In this document: positions 5,789-5,905 of the stretch, piece after piece
Layout of the letters: every line of letters starts with the position of its first letter
Numbering within the stretch: the first letter of the stretch is position 1
NCBI GenBank assembly: GCA_030618975.1
Contig: JAUXCH010000344.1
Location: forward strand, 1 to 5,905
Direction: 5' to 3'
Source of the DNA: Planctomycetia bacterium
GTDB taxonomy: Bacteria; Planctomycetota; PLA2; JAEUHO01
Length of the DNA: 5,905 bases
Notes under the pieces: generated by a model
What the model was told of the DNA's origin: nothing
The model's input: only the letters and a program-made list of their open reading frames with translations
The model's database searches: none
Position numbers and translations under genes: made by a program

Positions 5789-5807
5789 GGGGCTGAGGTT
5801 CAGCCCC
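5789..5807 (+). terminator. Perfect 8-bp hairpin after the third TGA
   Basis: GGGGCTGA (5789-5796) pairs exactly with TCAGCCCC (5800-5807) around a GGT loop, starting 12 nt after the TGA at 5774-5776. It could serve as a terminator if that TGA is a true stop, although no T-run follows. It lies within the continuing open frame, so it may only reflect coding sequence. Confidence 0.35.
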
Positions 5808-5905
5808 CCGAGGGAACGACGCGGGCCAGGTTCCCCTTCGCGCAGCCGCCTTTCGAGATGACCGGCGGCCTGACGGTCCCGTTCGTCCTCGGCGCCCCGA
5901 GGTAG

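Larger units (their letters stand above)
4985..5905 (+). pseudogene. Interrupted cytochrome c-like gene with three in-frame TGA codons
   Basis: The frame of the truncated cytochrome continues through TGA codons at 5216-5218 (codon 78), 5414-5416 (codon 144) and 5774-5776 (codon 264) to a TAG at 5903-5905. Between the TGAs the translation is protein-like with high GC at third positions: TGTPAEARVALIAYLES closes the cytochrome domain, and a beta-rich second domain contains GELFLHPKGHRGKPYRLR, PLPAGLYEVTGYRHVRES, GTVWIWSATSPGYREIEV and, after the last TGA, FPFAQPPFEMTGGLTVPFVL. No frameshift is needed over 921 bp. The uninterrupted product would be a secreted protein of about 306 residues, with an N-terminal cytochrome c domain and a C-terminal domain I do not recognise. 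The simplest reading is a recently inactivated gene with three nonsense mutations. Recoded UGA is an alternative, but Trp is TGG in both ATPases and within this frame, and TGA also ends two other genes in the window. Confidence 0.55.

Noticed and set aside
1..5905. A translation code in which TGA means Trp throughout
   Set aside because: The ATPases use only TGG for Trp and have no internal TGA, and TGA ends the first gene and the second ATPase at the lengths expected.

Overview
The window is high-GC bacterial DNA, except for one low-GC stretch of about 100 bp near 3010-3110. Every reading frame that looks coding has G or C at most third positions. A secreted cytochrome-like protein with a CxxCH haem motif, Shine-Dalgarno sites such as AAGGAG and GGAGG, and AAA/DUF4143-type ATPases all point to a bacterium with an envelope cytochrome system. 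I cannot name the phylum from this sequence. The mixture of intact genes, gene relics, palindromes and opposed orientations looks like an accessory or decaying region, not a core operon.

Layout. Positions 1-780 hold the 3' part of a nucleotidyltransferase-like gene (+) whose start may lie outside the window. About 809-975 is a decayed remnant of an AAA/DUF4143 ATPase C-terminus, close in sequence to the intact ATPase at 3102-4274. A long imperfect inverted repeat (964-1013) and a perfect 41-bp palindrome (1057-1097) follow. The palindrome contains the start codon of the first intact ATPase (1072-2319, +). Two GC-rich hairpins (2369-2392 and 2499-2526) separate this gene from a convergent minus-strand unit: a 60-residue acidic small protein (2531-2713) and, just upstream and overlapping it, a frameshifted gene remnant (2697-2898).

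Around 3010 the GC content falls abruptly from about 78% to about 41%. Within this low-GC leader a 9-bp inverted repeat (3069-3097) sits immediately before the second ATPase (3102-4274, +). A degenerate copy of the 1057-1097 palindrome lies right at the end of that gene (4271-4316). The interval 4317-4984 contains no clear intact gene, but one segment (4563-4805) has coding-like composition and possible HEAT-repeat character.

The last unit is a cytochrome-like reading frame with a signal peptide and CQKCH (from 4985). It remains in one frame up to a TAG at the very end of the window (5903-5905) but contains three in-frame TGA codons. It is either a pseudogene with nonsense mutations only, or, less likely, a gene with recoded UGA.

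The two ATPases and the relic are members of one family (Walker-type P-loop domain, winged-helix-like middle part, C-terminal PD-(D/E)XK-like domain). The relic and the second ATPase both have palindrome copies at or near their 3' ends. My main inference is that this is an ATPase array that has undergone duplication and decay, with palindromes marking unit boundaries or acting as regulatory elements. I see no rRNA, tRNA, CRISPR array or transposase gene.
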